Of a stretch of 64,000 nucleotides of DNA, positions 34,741 to 44,533 are shown in pieces (the first letter of the stretch is position 1; each line of letters opens with the position of its first letter). Under the pieces are notes generated by a model. That model saw only the letters and a program-made list of their open reading frames with translations, ran no database searches and was not told where the DNA came from. The position numbers and the translations under genes were made by a program. This DNA is from Chryseobacterium culicis (lineage in GTDB: Bacteria > Bacteroidota > Bacteroidia > Flavobacteriales > Weeksellaceae): NCBI RefSeq assembly GCF_900108365.1, contig NZ_FNWQ01000005.1:186001-250000 (forward strand), given 5' to 3'.

Positions 34741-37392
34741 CTAAGCTTTCTCAGGCATTTCAGTTTCAGATTCTGCCATTTCTTTTTTGGGAAATCTAGG
34801 CTGAAGGATTTTAGCAATAAGCCCTGTCCATCCTGTCTGGTGGGAAGCTCCTACTCCACGGCCGTTATCTCCGTGAAAATATTCATAGAAAAGAATATAA
34901 TCTTTAAAATCCGGATCATTCTGAAATCTTTCATACTGCCCGTGAACCGGTCTTTTTCCATTTTCATCTTTCAGAAAAATTTTTGCAAGCCTTTTGTTTA
35001 GAGCATCCGCAATCTGATCCAGGTTTGAATAATTTCCGCTTCCTGTAGGATATTCCACCAAAAAATCGGGGCTGTAATAGAAGAAAAAACGCTGGAGGCT
35101 GTCTATAATCAGGAAATTAATAGGAAACCACACCGGACCACGCCAGTTGCTGTTTCCTCCGAAAAGCCCGCTGTCGCTTTCCGCAGGTGTATATTTCACA
35201 CTGTAGTTGGTATCATTCAATGTCAACGTATAGGGATTGTTTTCATACTCTTTTGACAAAGCCCTTACACCAAAATCACTCAAAAACTCATCAGGATTCA
35301 GCATTCTGCTTAAGAGCCTTTTCAGGCGGTGCCCCCGAAGAAGAGATAAAAGATGTTTGGAATCCTGCCCTTTCACTTCCCATCTTGAAACCAGAGAAGC
35401 CAGTTCAGGTTTGTTATCCAGCACCCATTTCATTCTTTTCTTGAAATTGGGAAGATTTTCGATCATTTCATCATCAATCACCTCAACGGCAAACATGGGG
35501 ATCAGCCCTACAATTGTTCTTAATTTCAGATACATGTGTGTTCCGTCATTGCAAGCTATGGCGTCATAGAAAAATTCATCCTGTTCATCCCAAAGGCTGA
35601 AATTTTCGTCCCCCATATTATCCAGTGAATGGGCAATCGACAGGAAATGTTCAAAAAACTTCATCGCCATTTCTTCATATACTTTATTGTAAAGAGCCAG
35701 CTCCAGAGCAATTCTCATCATGTTCAGGGCAAACATGGCCATCCAGCTCGTTCCATCTGACTGTTCCAGCTGCTCACCATTCGGTAAAACAGAATTCCGG
35801 TCAAAAACACCAATATTATCAAGCCCTAAAAAGCCGCCTTCAAAGATATTATTGCCGTTAAGGTCTTTCTTATTGACCCACCAGGTAAAATTCATCAGCA
35901 GTTTCTGGAAAGCACTTTCCAAAAATTCAAGGTCGGGTTTATCTTTTAAATATTCATCAATTTTAAACACCCTGAAAACAGCCCAGGCATGTACAGGAGG
36001 GTTCACGTCACTCAAATTCCATTCATAAGCGGGAAGCTGCCCGTTGGGATGCATATACCATTCAAACAGAAAGAGTTTTAACTGATGTTTTGCAAAATCC
36101 GGATCTATCAGGGAAAAACTAATGGTGTGAAATGCCAGATCCCAGGTTGCATACCACGGATATTCCCATTTATCCGGCATGGAAATAATATGTTCATTAT
36201 TAAGATGCTTCCATTCATAATTTCTGATTGTTTCCCGGGATTTTGGCGGGGGCACTTCGGAAGGATCTCCTTTCAGCCATTTTTCCACATTGTAATGATA
36301 GAACATTTTATTCCACAGCATTCCTGCAAAAGCCTGTCTTTGTACCAGCTTTTCATCGTCTGAGGAAATTCCTTGCTGAATTTCATCATAAAACTCATCT
36401 GCTTCTTTGTGTCTTTGTTCAAAAAGGGCTTCAAAATCTTTAAATGGTTCTCTTAAATCTTTATCTGACAATCTGAATTCAAAAGTTTTCGATTCTCCCG
36501 CCTGAAAGTCTTCGTCAATAAAAAAAGAAGCTTTGGTTCCTGTATTCTGAGGATTCACCGACTGAGAATTTCCCGTCGTTACAAAATTATTGATCCCGTC
36601 TTTACAGTATTTGGACTCATTGGAAGACTTATAAAGTCTTTCGTTATTGGTCTCATTGTTACAAAACAAGGTCTTTAAAGATTGCTTGGCGTACACATTT
36701 TTAATTTCAATATCCTGATGAGTGATATTGATATGGTCTGCATCTTCAGCATGCAGCTGTGGTTTATAATCGTCATATCCCCAGTTCCAGGTATTTCTGA
36801 ACCAGAGGGTCGGCAATATTAAAAGCGGTGCTTCTTTTTCAGATTTGTTGACAACTGTAAGTCTTACCAAAATATCATTCTGACTTTCTTTGGCATATTC
36901 AATGAAGATGTCAAAATATTCATTATTGTCAAAAATTCCGGTATCAATTAATTCATATTCCGCCTCATCCTTACCCCTTGCAGCATTTGTCTGGATAAGA
37001 TCTTCGTAGGGAAAAGCATTCTGAGGATATTTATACAGCATTTTCATATAAGAATGCGTAGGGGTTGAATCCAGATAGTAGAAATATTCTTTTACATCTT
37101 CGCCATGGTTACCCTGTCCGTTGGTCAGTCCGAAGAAACGCTCTTTAACCATTTTATCTTTCTTATTCCAGAATCCTACAGAAAATATCAGCTTCTGAAG
37201 ATCATCACAGATCCCGCAAATGCCTTCTTCACCCCAACGGTATGTTTTGGCTTCTGCGCTATCATGATTGGTATAGTTCCAGGCATCTCCGCTTTCACTG
37301 TAATCTTCACGCACAAGACCCCATTCGCGGTTACTTACATAAGGTCCCCACTTTTTCCATGAAACATCTGAAATTCTCTGCTTTTCTGACAT
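34741..37392 (-). CDS. MGH1-like (GH63-type) glycoside hydrolase
   Basis: An 883-residue protein without signal peptide. The N-terminal half is beta-rich (NREWGLVREDYSESGDAWNY, RWGEEGICGICDD). The C-terminal half is an (alpha/alpha)6 barrel with family motifs YEWKHLNNEHIISMPDKWEYPWYATWDLAFHTI, PAYEWNLSDVNPPVHAWA and FGGNSNWRGPVWFPINFL. The enzyme group acts on mannosylglycerate, glucosylglycerate or related glucosides, so 'glucosidase' is as far as the call goes. It may act with the GT35 protein in storage-glucan or compatible-solute metabolism, but the genes are far apart. An SDR gene lies about 100 bases upstream on the same strand. Confidence 0.85.
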   Translation of the reverse strand: MSEKQRISDVSWKKWGPYVSNREWGLVREDYSESGDAWNYTNHDSAEAKTYRWGEEGICGICDDLQKLIFSVGFWNKKDKMVKERFFGLTNGQGNHGEDVKEYFYYLDSTPTHSYMKMLYKYPQNAFPYEDLIQTNAARGKDEAEYELIDTGIFDNNEYFDIFIEYAKESQNDILVRLTVVNKSEKEAPLLILPTLWFRNTWNWGYDDYKPQLHAEDADHINITHQDIEIKNVYAKQSLKTLFCNNETNNERLYKSSNESKYCKDGINNFVTTGNSQSVNPQNTGTKASFFIDEDFQAGESKTFEFRLSDKDLREPFKDFEALFEQRHKEADEFYDEIQQGISSDDEKLVQRQAFAGMLWNKMFYHYNVEKWLKGDPSEVPPPKSRETIRNYEWKHLNNEHIISMPDKWEYPWYATWDLAFHTISFSLIDPDFAKHQLKLFLFEWYMHPNGQLPAYEWNLSDVNPPVHAWAVFRVFKIDEYLKDKPDLEFLESAFQKLLMNFTWWVNKKDLNGNNIFEGGFLGLDNIGVFDRNSVLPNGEQLEQSDGTSWMAMFALNMMRIALELALYNKVYEEMAMKFFEHFLSIAHSLDNMGDENFSLWDEQDEFFYDAIACNDGTHMYLKLRTIVGLIPMFAVEVIDDEMIENLPNFKKRMKWVLDNKPELASLVSRWEVKGQDSKHLLSLLRGHRLKRLLSRMLNPDEFLSDFGVRALSKEYENNPYTLTLNDTNYSVKYTPAESDSGLFGGNSNWRGPVWFPINFLIIDSLQRFFFYYSPDFLVEYPTGSGNYSNLDQIADALNKRLAKIFLKDENGKRPVHGQYERFQNDPDFKDYILFYEYFHGDNGRGVGASHQTGWTGLIAKILQPRFPKKEMAESETEMPEKA

Positions 37393-37403
37393 AAACGATA
37401 ATT

Positions 37404-37431
37404 ATAAGTAATGAGCAATAAATAATGAGTA
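37404..37431. repeat. Short dispersed repeat (TAATGAGCA type)
   Basis: Starts with ATAAGTAATGAGCA followed by a TAA/AATAATGAGTA continuation. The same word, with two A/G changes, recurs at 42463-42485, where it forms one arm of a long hairpin. Found in the intergenic space upstream of the glycoside hydrolase start codon. Confidence 0.5.
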
Positions 37432-37491
37432 CTATTGAGTGGCTTGTAAAACTATGAGAATTATCTCAAAAGTTTTAAACTATGAATTATG

Positions 37492-38301
37492 CTAACCACC
37501 TGTAGAGAAACTTTCAAATGTAGTCATTCCGCCGTCAACGAAGATGCTGGTTCCTGTGATATAATCTGCAAGGTCACTGGCAAGAAATGCGGCTAAGTTT
37601 CCGATATCCTGCGGCTGGCCGATTCTGTTGTAAGGAATAAGGGTAAGAAGCGAATTGAGTGCTTCTGGTGTACTCCATGCATTCTGGTTAATAGGAGTCT
37701 GAATAGCTCCCGGACAAATAGAATTCACACGGATTTTGTTTGCTCCATATTCCTGCGCAAGAGTCTGCATCAACATTCTGATTGCTCCTTTACTGGAAGC
37801 ATAATTAGCATGCCCGGCCCAGGGGATAATTTCGTGTACTGAACTGATATGAATAATTTTACCGCAGGCAACAGAGCGTGAAGGATCTATTCCGCGTCTT
37901 AGAAATTCTTTAACCGCTTCCCTGGCACATAGAAACTGGCCGGTGAGATTCACGCCTATAACAGCATTCCACTGATCAATAGTCATTTCGGTAAATTTTG
38001 CATCTTTCTGAATTCCTGCATTATTGATCAGGATATCTACGGTCTGATACTCGGCAACTACATCCTGAAACATTTTGATGACCTGATCTTCCTTGGATAC
38101 ATCACACTGATAGGTCATTCCTGCTCCTCCGGCATCAGTAATTTCTTTTAAGACAGCTTTAGCTTCTTCCGTTGATCTTTCTGAAGAATGATTAACAATG
38201 ACTGTTGCGCCTGCTGATGCTAATGATTTGGCAATTCCGGAACCGATTCCGCTGGAAGCTCCTGTGACTACTGCTACCTGATTTTTAAGCGATATTTCCA
38301 T
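37492..38301 (-). CDS. SDR-family oxidoreductase (glucose 1-dehydrogenase-like)
   Basis: A 269-residue classical short-chain dehydrogenase. The cofactor motif TGASSGIGSG is at residues 14-23, NNAG follows near residue 93, and the catalytic S-Y-K is in ISSVHEIIPWAGHANYASSKGA. The C-terminal DYITGTSIFVDGGMT is typical of the glucose/galactose dehydrogenase-like branch. The substrate is unknown. It lies upstream of the glycoside hydrolase on the same strand with a 99-base gap; co-transcription and a joint sugar pathway are possible. Confidence 0.88.
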   Translation of the reverse strand: MEISLKNQVAVVTGASSGIGSGIAKSLASAGATVIVNHSSERSTEEAKAVLKEITDAGGAGMTYQCDVSKEDQVIKMFQDVVAEYQTVDILINNAGIQKDAKFTEMTIDQWNAVIGVNLTGQFLCAREAVKEFLRRGIDPSRSVACGKIIHISSVHEIIPWAGHANYASSKGAIRMLMQTLAQEYGANKIRVNSICPGAIQTPINQNAWSTPEALNSLLTLIPYNRIGQPQDIGNLAAFLASDLADYITGTSIFVDGGMTTFESFSTGG

Positions 38302-38373
38302 ATTTTTTATTTGATGTTACTCAAATTTATGGAAAGATATCAGCAGATAAAAAATTATAACTCTTAAAGTTTA

Positions 38374-38847
38374 TTAAAGTTTTTTGTACATCAGGTACTG
38401 AGGGCCACTTCTTCCGATTCTGATTTTGCCATCATACATATATCCTGCCTGAAGGTAAATATGGTAAGCAGATTCATTTTTTTGGTTCACTGCCAATACA
38501 ATCTCATCGCAGGTTTTAAAGTTGTTCCTGACAAAATCACTCACTTTAAGCATGGCGGATTTCCCAATTCCTTTACCCTGCAGCTGAGGATTCACAGATA
38601 GAGAACGAAGTAAAACGGAATTTTCATTATCGGTAAGTTCGAATTTATCCTTTCCAAAGTCAAGGACAAAAAACCCCGCCGGTGTATCATTTTCAAATAT
38701 AGTTACCGGAAATGCACTCTCATCATCACGTTCGCTGATATTTTTCAAAGCCTGCTGAGCCGTTGCAGTGAACTTCATCTGGTTTTCGTCCAAAGCATAG
38801 CTTACTCCGGAAAGATCTTCTTTTTTAAATAATTCTAAGTGTATCAT
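38374..38847 (-). CDS. GNAT-family N-acetyltransferase
   Basis: A 157-residue acetyltransferase starting at the ATG at 38845-38847 (MIHLELFKKED). Starting there avoids overlap with the upstream DUF1684 gene and leaves a 4-base gap, so the pair is co-transcribed. The acetyl-CoA loop is in VNPQLQGKGIGKSAMLKV, and AVNQKNESAYHIYLQAGYM is the motif-B region. Substrate unknown. Confidence 0.85.
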   Translation of the reverse strand: MIHLELFKKEDLSGVSYALDENQMKFTATAQQALKNISERDDESAFPVTIFENDTPAGFFVLDFGKDKFELTDNENSVLLRSLSVNPQLQGKGIGKSAMLKVSDFVRNNFKTCDEIVLAVNQKNESAYHIYLQAGYMYDGKIRIGRSGPQYLMYKKL

Positions 38848-38851
38848 ACTA

Positions 38852-39469
38852 TTAGTGGTGATAGATATCTTCATACATTACCCCGGCACGGATTTCCACA
38901 GGAAGCTTATTTTCCTCCGGAACAACAGGGCAATTGTAATCGTAAGCGTTATAAGCACAGAATGGGTGGTACGACTGGTTAAAATCAAGCACAATAGTAT
39001 TTCCTTTCGGAATTTTAAGATCCATATATTTTCCTCCTCCATAGGTTTCCTTTTCATTGGTAGCATCACGGAAGGGAAGAAAAAGATAGTCTTTGTATTT
39101 TTCCTGTTTAATCAAATCAAGACTTTGGTACAATGTTAATGTATAAGGTTTCCCATCCAGTGTAAAGGTTGCTTTTCCGTATTCCTGATACATTTTTGTT
39201 TTTCCTGAGGAAGTAGGCAGCTCAAAAGGCTGCGTATCCTTTGATCTGACAAATTTTGCGGTAACTCTGTATTTTGCATCAAATGGGAAAAAAGGGTGTC
39301 CTTTAAAGTTGGTAAAATTATCTCCTCTTAATGGTGTTTCCTTTGGATTGAGATATTCAGCATTCAGTTCTTTCTGAAATTTCTGTACCACTTTTTCCTC
39401 CCTGGATATTTTTTTCTGAGAAAAAAAACATAGCGGAAGCAGGAGAAATATTATGATATAGTTTTTCAT
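38852..39469 (-). CDS. DUF1684 exported protein
   Basis: A 205-residue protein starting at ATG 39467-39469, with signal peptide MKNYIIIFLLLPLCFFSQ. The DUF1684 signature appears as KYRVTAKFVR, LYQSLDLIKQEKYKDYLFLPFRDATNEKETYGGGKYMDL and DFNQSYHPFCAYNAYDYNCPVVPEENKLPVEIRAG. The family has conserved aromatic and cysteine residues but no established reaction. It is followed 4 bases later by a GNAT gene on the same strand. Confidence 0.88.
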   Translation of the reverse strand: MKNYIIIFLLLPLCFFSQKKISREEKVVQKFQKELNAEYLNPKETPLRGDNFTNFKGHPFFPFDAKYRVTAKFVRSKDTQPFELPTSSGKTKMYQEYGKATFTLDGKPYTLTLYQSLDLIKQEKYKDYLFLPFRDATNEKETYGGGKYMDLKIPKGNTIVLDFNQSYHPFCAYNAYDYNCPVVPEENKLPVEIRAGVMYEDIYHH

Positions 39470-39600
39470 GAGTTTCAAATTATAAGTAAAACTATGAATT
39501 TCCGGAAAAACAAAAGTTAAAATTGTAACAAAAAAATATAATCTGTAATAAATAAAATATAGGCCTTAAAATTTAGCATACTTTTTGAAAAACAAAGCTC

Positions 39601-41178
39601 ATGGACAGAAAAAATTTCATCAAGACCAGTGTATTGGCGATTTCAGGCTTTTATTTTCTTCAATCCGAATTCATGTATGCTGCGGAAAGAAAAAATGAGA
39701 CAAAGCAATATCATGATGCTCCCATTATCATCATTGGCAGTGGATACGGAGGTGCAGTATCTGCGCTGCGTCTTTGTGAAGCCGGAAAAAAAGTTGTCCT
39801 GCTGGAGATGGGTCTTAACTGGGAAAAAGCAAAAATCCCGTTTTCCAACCTGCTGAAACCCGGAAAAAGTTCTGCATGGCTTAAGAACAAAAGCATTGCT
39901 CCTTTTATGAATATTTTCTCTCTGACTCCTTTTACCGGAACACTGGACCGGCTGGATTTTGATCATATTAAAATCTGGCTAGGAAGAGGAGTTGGCGGAG
40001 GTTCTCTGGTGAATGGAGGGATGGCCGTTACCCCTAAAGAAAGTTATTTCAAAGAAATTTTTCCTGATCTTGATGCGGACAAGTTTTACAGCCATTACTT
40101 TCCTCTGGTACGGGAAGAACTTAAAGTAAATGTGATTGATGAACTGTTTCTGAAAGACTGTCCGTATTATAAGTTCACGCGCGTAGGTGAACAGGAAGCT
40201 CACAAAGCTGGTTTTAAAACAATAAGAGTTCCCAACGTGTATGATTTTACCTACATGGAAAAAGAATTCCGGAATGAAGTTCCACGCTCTGCTCTTAATA
40301 CTGAAGTGATTTATGGAAATAATCACGGAAAAAACAGTTTAGACAAAACCTATCTCAAAAAAGCAGTGGAAACCGGAAATCTGGAAATTCTTGATCTTCA
40401 TCAAGTCCAGACGATTGAACTGAATGATGACAAAAGCTACACGTTACATGTACAGCAGATTGACACTTCAGGAAGTCTTGTTGCTGAAAAGGTTTTTACC
40501 TGTAAAAAATTAATTCTTTCCGCAGGAACAATGGGTACCCTACAGCTGCTTTTAAAATCCAGTGCCTTGAGCAATTTTCCTGTTCATGAAAATGTTGGGA
40601 AAAACTGGGGAAACAACGGAAACTTTATGACGGGAAGAAATTGGGTTAAGCCTTTATCTGGGGGCACCGGAGCTAAGCAATCTACAATTCCTGTTGGCGG
40701 TATTGACAACTGGGACGATCCCGAACATCCGTTTTTTACTGAAATTGCTCCATTACCCATGGGAATGGATGTGGCTACCGCGCTGTATCTGCTGATCAAC
40801 AGGGTTGATAAGAAAGGAGAAGTTACTTATCATAAAGACAGCCAATCTCTGGCTTTACATTGGGATGAGAGTAATACGGTCAAGATGAGAGAAAATGCCC
40901 GGTATTTTATCAGAAAAATGAATAAGGCTAATGGAGGAACCAGAAGTCATTTTCTTTTTAACAATGGTTTTGGGGCAGATATCTGTTATCATCCGCTTGG
41001 AGGATGCGTTCTTGGCGAGGCTACGGACGAATATGGAAAGCTAAAAGGTCATGAAAATCTATATGTTCTGGATGGATCACTCATTCCCGGAACCATTGGG
41101 GTTAACCCGTTTGTTACCATTACCGCCATTGCGGAATACTGTATTGAAAATCTGATCAGAAAGGATGAGTTCGCCTGA
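39601..41178 (+). CDS. GMC-family oxidoreductase, cholesterol-oxidase-like
   Basis: A 525-residue FAD enzyme. An N-terminal signal-like segment (MDRKNFIKTSVLAISGFYFL) suggests export. The FAD Rossmann motif is IIGSGYGGAVSALRLCEAGKKVVLLE, and GRGVGGGSLVNGGM is the second flavin contact. The C-terminal YHPLGGCVLG holds the catalytic histidine, with asparagine in GVNPFVTITA. The layout matches cholesterol-oxidase-like GMC enzymes. The substrate in this organism is unknown; sterol oxidation is only one option. It ends 2 bases from the convergent aadS-like gene. Confidence 0.85.
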   Translation: MDRKNFIKTSVLAISGFYFLQSEFMYAAERKNETKQYHDAPIIIIGSGYGGAVSALRLCEAGKKVVLLEMGLNWEKAKIPFSNLLKPGKSSAWLKNKSIAPFMNIFSLTPFTGTLDRLDFDHIKIWLGRGVGGGSLVNGGMAVTPKESYFKEIFPDLDADKFYSHYFPLVREELKVNVIDELFLKDCPYYKFTRVGEQEAHKAGFKTIRVPNVYDFTYMEKEFRNEVPRSALNTEVIYGNNHGKNSLDKTYLKKAVETGNLEILDLHQVQTIELNDDKSYTLHVQQIDTSGSLVAEKVFTCKKLILSAGTMGTLQLLLKSSALSNFPVHENVGKNWGNNGNFMTGRNWVKPLSGGTGAKQSTIPVGGIDNWDDPEHPFFTEIAPLPMGMDVATALYLLINRVDKKGEVTYHKDSQSLALHWDESNTVKMRENARYFIRKMNKANGGTRSHFLFNNGFGADICYHPLGGCVLGEATDEYGKLKGHENLYVLDGSLIPGTIGVNPFVTITAIAEYCIENLIRKDEFA

Positions 41179-41180
41179 AA

Positions 41181-42047
41181 TTAAGGCATTGCAAGAACTT
41201 CCTTCAGATAGGTTCTGATATCCTGCTCCAGCTTTACAGGATAGATAAAATGAAGTTTTTGTGCTAATGAAGTCCCCAATTCATGGACGAGATCTGCATA
41301 GGCAAACAGGGCATTCCAGTTTTCATCAATATCACTTCCGGAGAATGTGCTTTCTACCTTACACCAAAGGTCAGCAGTCAGGTATTTTTTGAAAAGTCTC
41401 CCATGTTTATTGGTGGTAATCTTACCCCAGCCGTTATTTCCGGCAATATACCATTCGATCAACGGAACAAGGTAGTCTGTACGCAGAATATTTTCAGACA
41501 TGAATTTAGCGTAAAAAATATCACCCCGTTTCAGGCATTTTGCCACATAGGTTGTATCCCACCAAAAGTCATTCAACAGCTGATGAAATTCTTTTTCAGC
41601 AGGCTTTTGAATCATAATAGAATGATAGGCTGGAGGTTGGAGGTTTCTGGTCAGATTATCTTTATCTATTAATACTTTATATCCTACATCCCAATCTTCG
41701 GGAAGTTCTTCTTCATTAATTTCTTCAATAAAATCCGGAACCTGGTAGAGTTTAAAATCAACCTTTACATGATCTCTGTACAACACCATTTTCATCGCAT
41801 GTTTTCCATCAAAAACACTTTCATCTTCTTCAATCATGGAAATAGGATCACCAAAAAGCCGGATCCATTCATTTCCTGATTCATAAGATGTTCTGTTAAC
41901 AAAAACGAGTTCTACATCAAGATCGCTAAAATCATCCACTGGAGCATAAGGGTTTACCAGAGAACTGGTCAGGAGAACTGCACGGATATCGGGGTTACTT
42001 TCAGCCCATTGAACAATCTGTTTCAGTTTATCTTCCCTTGCTTTCAT
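41181..42047 (-). CDS. AadS-like aminoglycoside 6-adenylyltransferase
   Basis: A 288-residue nucleotidyltransferase of the ANT(6) family that would transfer AMP to the 6-hydroxyl of streptomycin. The active-site motif SSLVNPYAPVDDFSDLDVEL carries the D-x-D metal ligands near residues 38-42. DESVFDGKHAMKMVLYRDHVKVDFKLY and FWWDTTYVAKCLKRGDIFYAKFMSE are typical of AadS-type proteins. It is a chromosomal gene with composition like its neighbours and no mobile element nearby, so it is likely intrinsic. The next gene upstream ends 1 base before it. Confidence 0.85.
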   Translation of the reverse strand: MKAREDKLKQIVQWAESNPDIRAVLLTSSLVNPYAPVDDFSDLDVELVFVNRTSYESGNEWIRLFGDPISMIEEDESVFDGKHAMKMVLYRDHVKVDFKLYQVPDFIEEINEEELPEDWDVGYKVLIDKDNLTRNLQPPAYHSIMIQKPAEKEFHQLLNDFWWDTTYVAKCLKRGDIFYAKFMSENILRTDYLVPLIEWYIAGNNGWGKITTNKHGRLFKKYLTADLWCKVESTFSGSDIDENWNALFAYADLVHELGTSLAQKLHFIYPVKLEQDIRTYLKEVLAMP

Positions 42048-42048
42048 T

Positions 42049-42450
42049 TTAATATGATTCTGATATTTTCACACGATATACATCAGAAGAGTTCCTTTTG
42101 ATTGATTCTACAAAAAAGCCTCCTTCTTCAGGAATAACCTCTTTCAGATCAAAACTTTTACAATCTTTTGGAAGCCCGGAAAATATAAGGGTAAACCAAA
42201 AGTCTTTCATAAAGGGAACCGGCGTCCAGTAGGGGGAAATTGAGATATTTTCCGCATGAATCATTTTACTTCTGTGCTCAGACTGGTTATCAAAAAGATA
42301 GGTTGAATGCCAGATTCTGATCAGGTTTCCTAAAAATGGTGATGCCGGAAAACAACAGTGTACAATAACCTGCCTCTCCTCTTCTGTTTTGGCCTGAAGA
42401 GATTCCAGGATTTCCTTTGCTATAACTGGTTTTACAATTACTTCTTCCAC
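42049..42450 (-). CDS. Hypothetical protein (133 aa)
   Basis: A soluble 133-residue protein with no recognised domain. It contains paired cysteines (VIVHCCFPASPF), several aromatic residues (SPYWTPVPFMKDFWFTLIF) and no signal peptide. It overlaps no neighbour and is followed after one base by the aadS-like gene, so the two are probably translated from one message. No function is assigned. Confidence 0.65.
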   Translation of the reverse strand: MEEVIVKPVIAKEILESLQAKTEEERQVIVHCCFPASPFLGNLIRIWHSTYLFDNQSEHRSKMIHAENISISPYWTPVPFMKDFWFTLIFSGLPKDCKSFDLKEVIPEEGGFFVESIKRNSSDVYRVKISESY

Positions 42451-42462
42451 CTTTTATGAGTA

Positions 42463-42509
42463 ATAAGTAATGAGCAGTAAGTAATAGCGATTATTACTTG
42501 CTGCTCATT
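42463..42509. repeat. Hairpin-forming dispersed repeat
   Basis: AATGAGCAGTAAGTAATA (42469-42486) pairs with 42492-42509 over 18 bases with a single G-T wobble and a 5-base loop. Its left arm repeats the word found at 37404-37431. The element lies between mqo and the hypothetical gene and resembles a REP-like dispersed repeat. It could also act as a weak terminator of mqo. Confidence 0.6.
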
Positions 42510-42516
42510 GGTGATG

Positions 42517-44022
42517 TTAATATTCTAATTCTAATTTTTCTTTGGTATAATTTCTTACTTCCTTGGTCAGCTCTGGGTTGTCAGCCAGTTTTTGCCCATA
42601 GGAAGGAACCATTTCAAGTAATTTTTCTTTCCATTCTCCGTGTAGTTTTTCCGGAAAACATTTTTCGAGTACATTCAGCATGGCGTACACCGCTGTAGAT
42701 GCCCCTGGCGAAGCTCCTAACAGAGATGCAATTGTTCCTGTCTTGTTTACGACCACTTCAGTACCGAATTCCAGCTTACCTCCTTCTTTTTCATCTTTTT
42801 TGATGATCTGCACCCTTTGCCCTGCAACTTTCAATTCCCAGTCTTCTTCTTTAGCATCTTTGATAAATTCTCTCAAATGCTGCATTCTCTGAGACTTCGT
42901 CATAGCAACCTGCTGGATAAGATATTTCGTCAGCGGAATATTATGCCACCATGCTCCGAAAAGCGATCTTAAGTTTTTTGTATTGACACTTTCCGGAAGG
43001 TCAAGATAGCTTCCTTCTCTTAAGAACTTGGTGGAGAATCCTGCAAAAGGACCAAAAAGAAGCGCTTTTTTCCCGTCTATGATTCTAAGATCAAGGTGTG
43101 GAACAGACATGGGCGGAGCGTCTACCGTAGCCTGGGTATAAACTTTAGCATGGTGTTTTTCTACCAATTCCTGATTGTGGCTCACCAGCCATTGCCCGGA
43201 AACCGGAAAACCTCCATATCCTTCACTTTCTTTAATATCTGAACTGTCCAGTAACGGAAGCGCATATCCACCCGCCCCGATAAATACAAAGTCCGCCACC
43301 ACTTCCTGCTTATGGCTGTGGATTCTGTCTTTTACTTTCATTTCCCATGTGCCGTTTTCTCTAGGGCTGATATCTTTCACTTCATGATATAAAAAAACCT
43401 CAACATTGGAATCTTCCAGAAGATGTCTTCCCATTTTTCTTGTCAGGCTCCCGAAGTTGACATCCGTTCCCATATCCATTTTCGTTGCTGCCATTACTTC
43501 AGACTGATTTCTTTTACGCATCACCAAAGGAATCCACTCTTTCAGTTTTTCATGATCTGTAGAAAATTCCATTCCTGAGAAAAGAACAGATTCTGCCATT
43601 TTATCGTGACGCTTTTTAAGATATTCAGCATCTTTTTCTCCGAATACCAGACTCATGTGTGCACAGGAATTAATAAATTCTTTTGGCTCTCGAATATATC
43701 CTTTGGTAATCAGATAAGACCAGAATTGTTTTGAAATTTCAAACTGTTCTGCAATGCTTTCTGCTTTGGTGATATCAATAGATCCATCTGGCTTTTCAGG
43801 GGTATAATTTAGCTCACAAAAAGCGGAGTGTCCTGTTCCGGCGTTGTTCCATGCTGCTGTACTTTCTTTGGCAAACCTTCCGAGTCTTTCGAAGATTGCG
43901 ATTTCAAGATTCGGATCAAATTCATGAAGCAATGTTGCTAAAGTAGCGCTCATGATTCCGCCCCCTATCAGTACAACGTCGTATTTAGGTTTCGGTGTTC
44001 TGCTTGTAAGCGATTGTGACAT
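42517..44022 (-). CDS. mqo: Malate:quinone oxidoreductase
   Basis: A 501-residue FAD-dependent peripheral membrane enzyme that oxidises malate to oxaloacetate and reduces quinone. The FAD motif is VVLIGGGIMSATLATLLHEFDP at the N-terminus. AWNNAGTGHSAFCELNYTP and FGPFAGFSTKFLREGSYLDL are signature segments of Mqo, and LLGASPGASTAVYAML is near the C-terminus. The length fits the family. It serves the citric acid cycle and respiration. The gene is preceded by a 511-base AT-rich space. Confidence 0.95.
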   Translation of the reverse strand: MSQSLTSRTPKPKYDVVLIGGGIMSATLATLLHEFDPNLEIAIFERLGRFAKESTAAWNNAGTGHSAFCELNYTPEKPDGSIDITKAESIAEQFEISKQFWSYLITKGYIREPKEFINSCAHMSLVFGEKDAEYLKKRHDKMAESVLFSGMEFSTDHEKLKEWIPLVMRKRNQSEVMAATKMDMGTDVNFGSLTRKMGRHLLEDSNVEVFLYHEVKDISPRENGTWEMKVKDRIHSHKQEVVADFVFIGAGGYALPLLDSSDIKESEGYGGFPVSGQWLVSHNQELVEKHHAKVYTQATVDAPPMSVPHLDLRIIDGKKALLFGPFAGFSTKFLREGSYLDLPESVNTKNLRSLFGAWWHNIPLTKYLIQQVAMTKSQRMQHLREFIKDAKEEDWELKVAGQRVQIIKKDEKEGGKLEFGTEVVVNKTGTIASLLGASPGASTAVYAMLNVLEKCFPEKLHGEWKEKLLEMVPSYGQKLADNPELTKEVRNYTKEKLELEY

Positions 44023-44533
44023 AATTTTAAAATTTTACTTCAAATTTCGTGAAAAGTTTTTAGAAACGGGAACGCGTTTAAGGATTTTAACAATGTTATT
44101 TTGGGTTTCAGCACACTTCTTTATCTCGCAACCAAAAGCTATGGAAAATTTCAATAAATCATCATTGAAACGATTAATAATATAACGCGCATCATTAAAA
44201 ATATATTAAATTTTCATTTTTTTAATTCACTACAGGGTAAATAATAGGTTCGTTTTTTCATGTTAAAATTTCATAAAAAGTTAAGTTTCTTTAAGTTCAT
44301 AACGGGAAATCCCGTAATCATAAACATTTACACTGTTATTTTTTTTCAAACATAAGTGATAAATAGTTACACAATAATCAAATAAAGTCACCTTTTATTG
44401 ATAAATAGTCAATCATACCGACATAAATCTATATGTAAACCATAAAATAATCATTTTTTTTGCGTACCTTTCAATTGAATTAATACATATTATACAAATA
44501 TTTAATTAAAATTATTTCATAAACATACTAAAG
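44023..44533. other. AT-rich intergenic region between divergent mqo and A1
   Basis: 511 bases containing the promoters of mqo (minus) and of gene A1 (plus). The only promoter-like word I can point to is TACCTTTC at 44465-44472, one base off TAnnTTTG, 61 bases before the A1 start. No gene, tRNA or repeat was seen. Confidence 0.4.

Noticed and set aside
37446..39494. Shared 12-mer GTAAAACTATGA near 37446 and 39483
   Set aside because: A short AT-rich match without inverted or extended similarity; not enough to call a repeat.
41181..42047. aadS-like gene considered as part of a mobile resistance element
   Set aside because: No transposase, integrase or flanking repeat, and base composition matches the neighbours; an intrinsic chromosomal gene is more likely.
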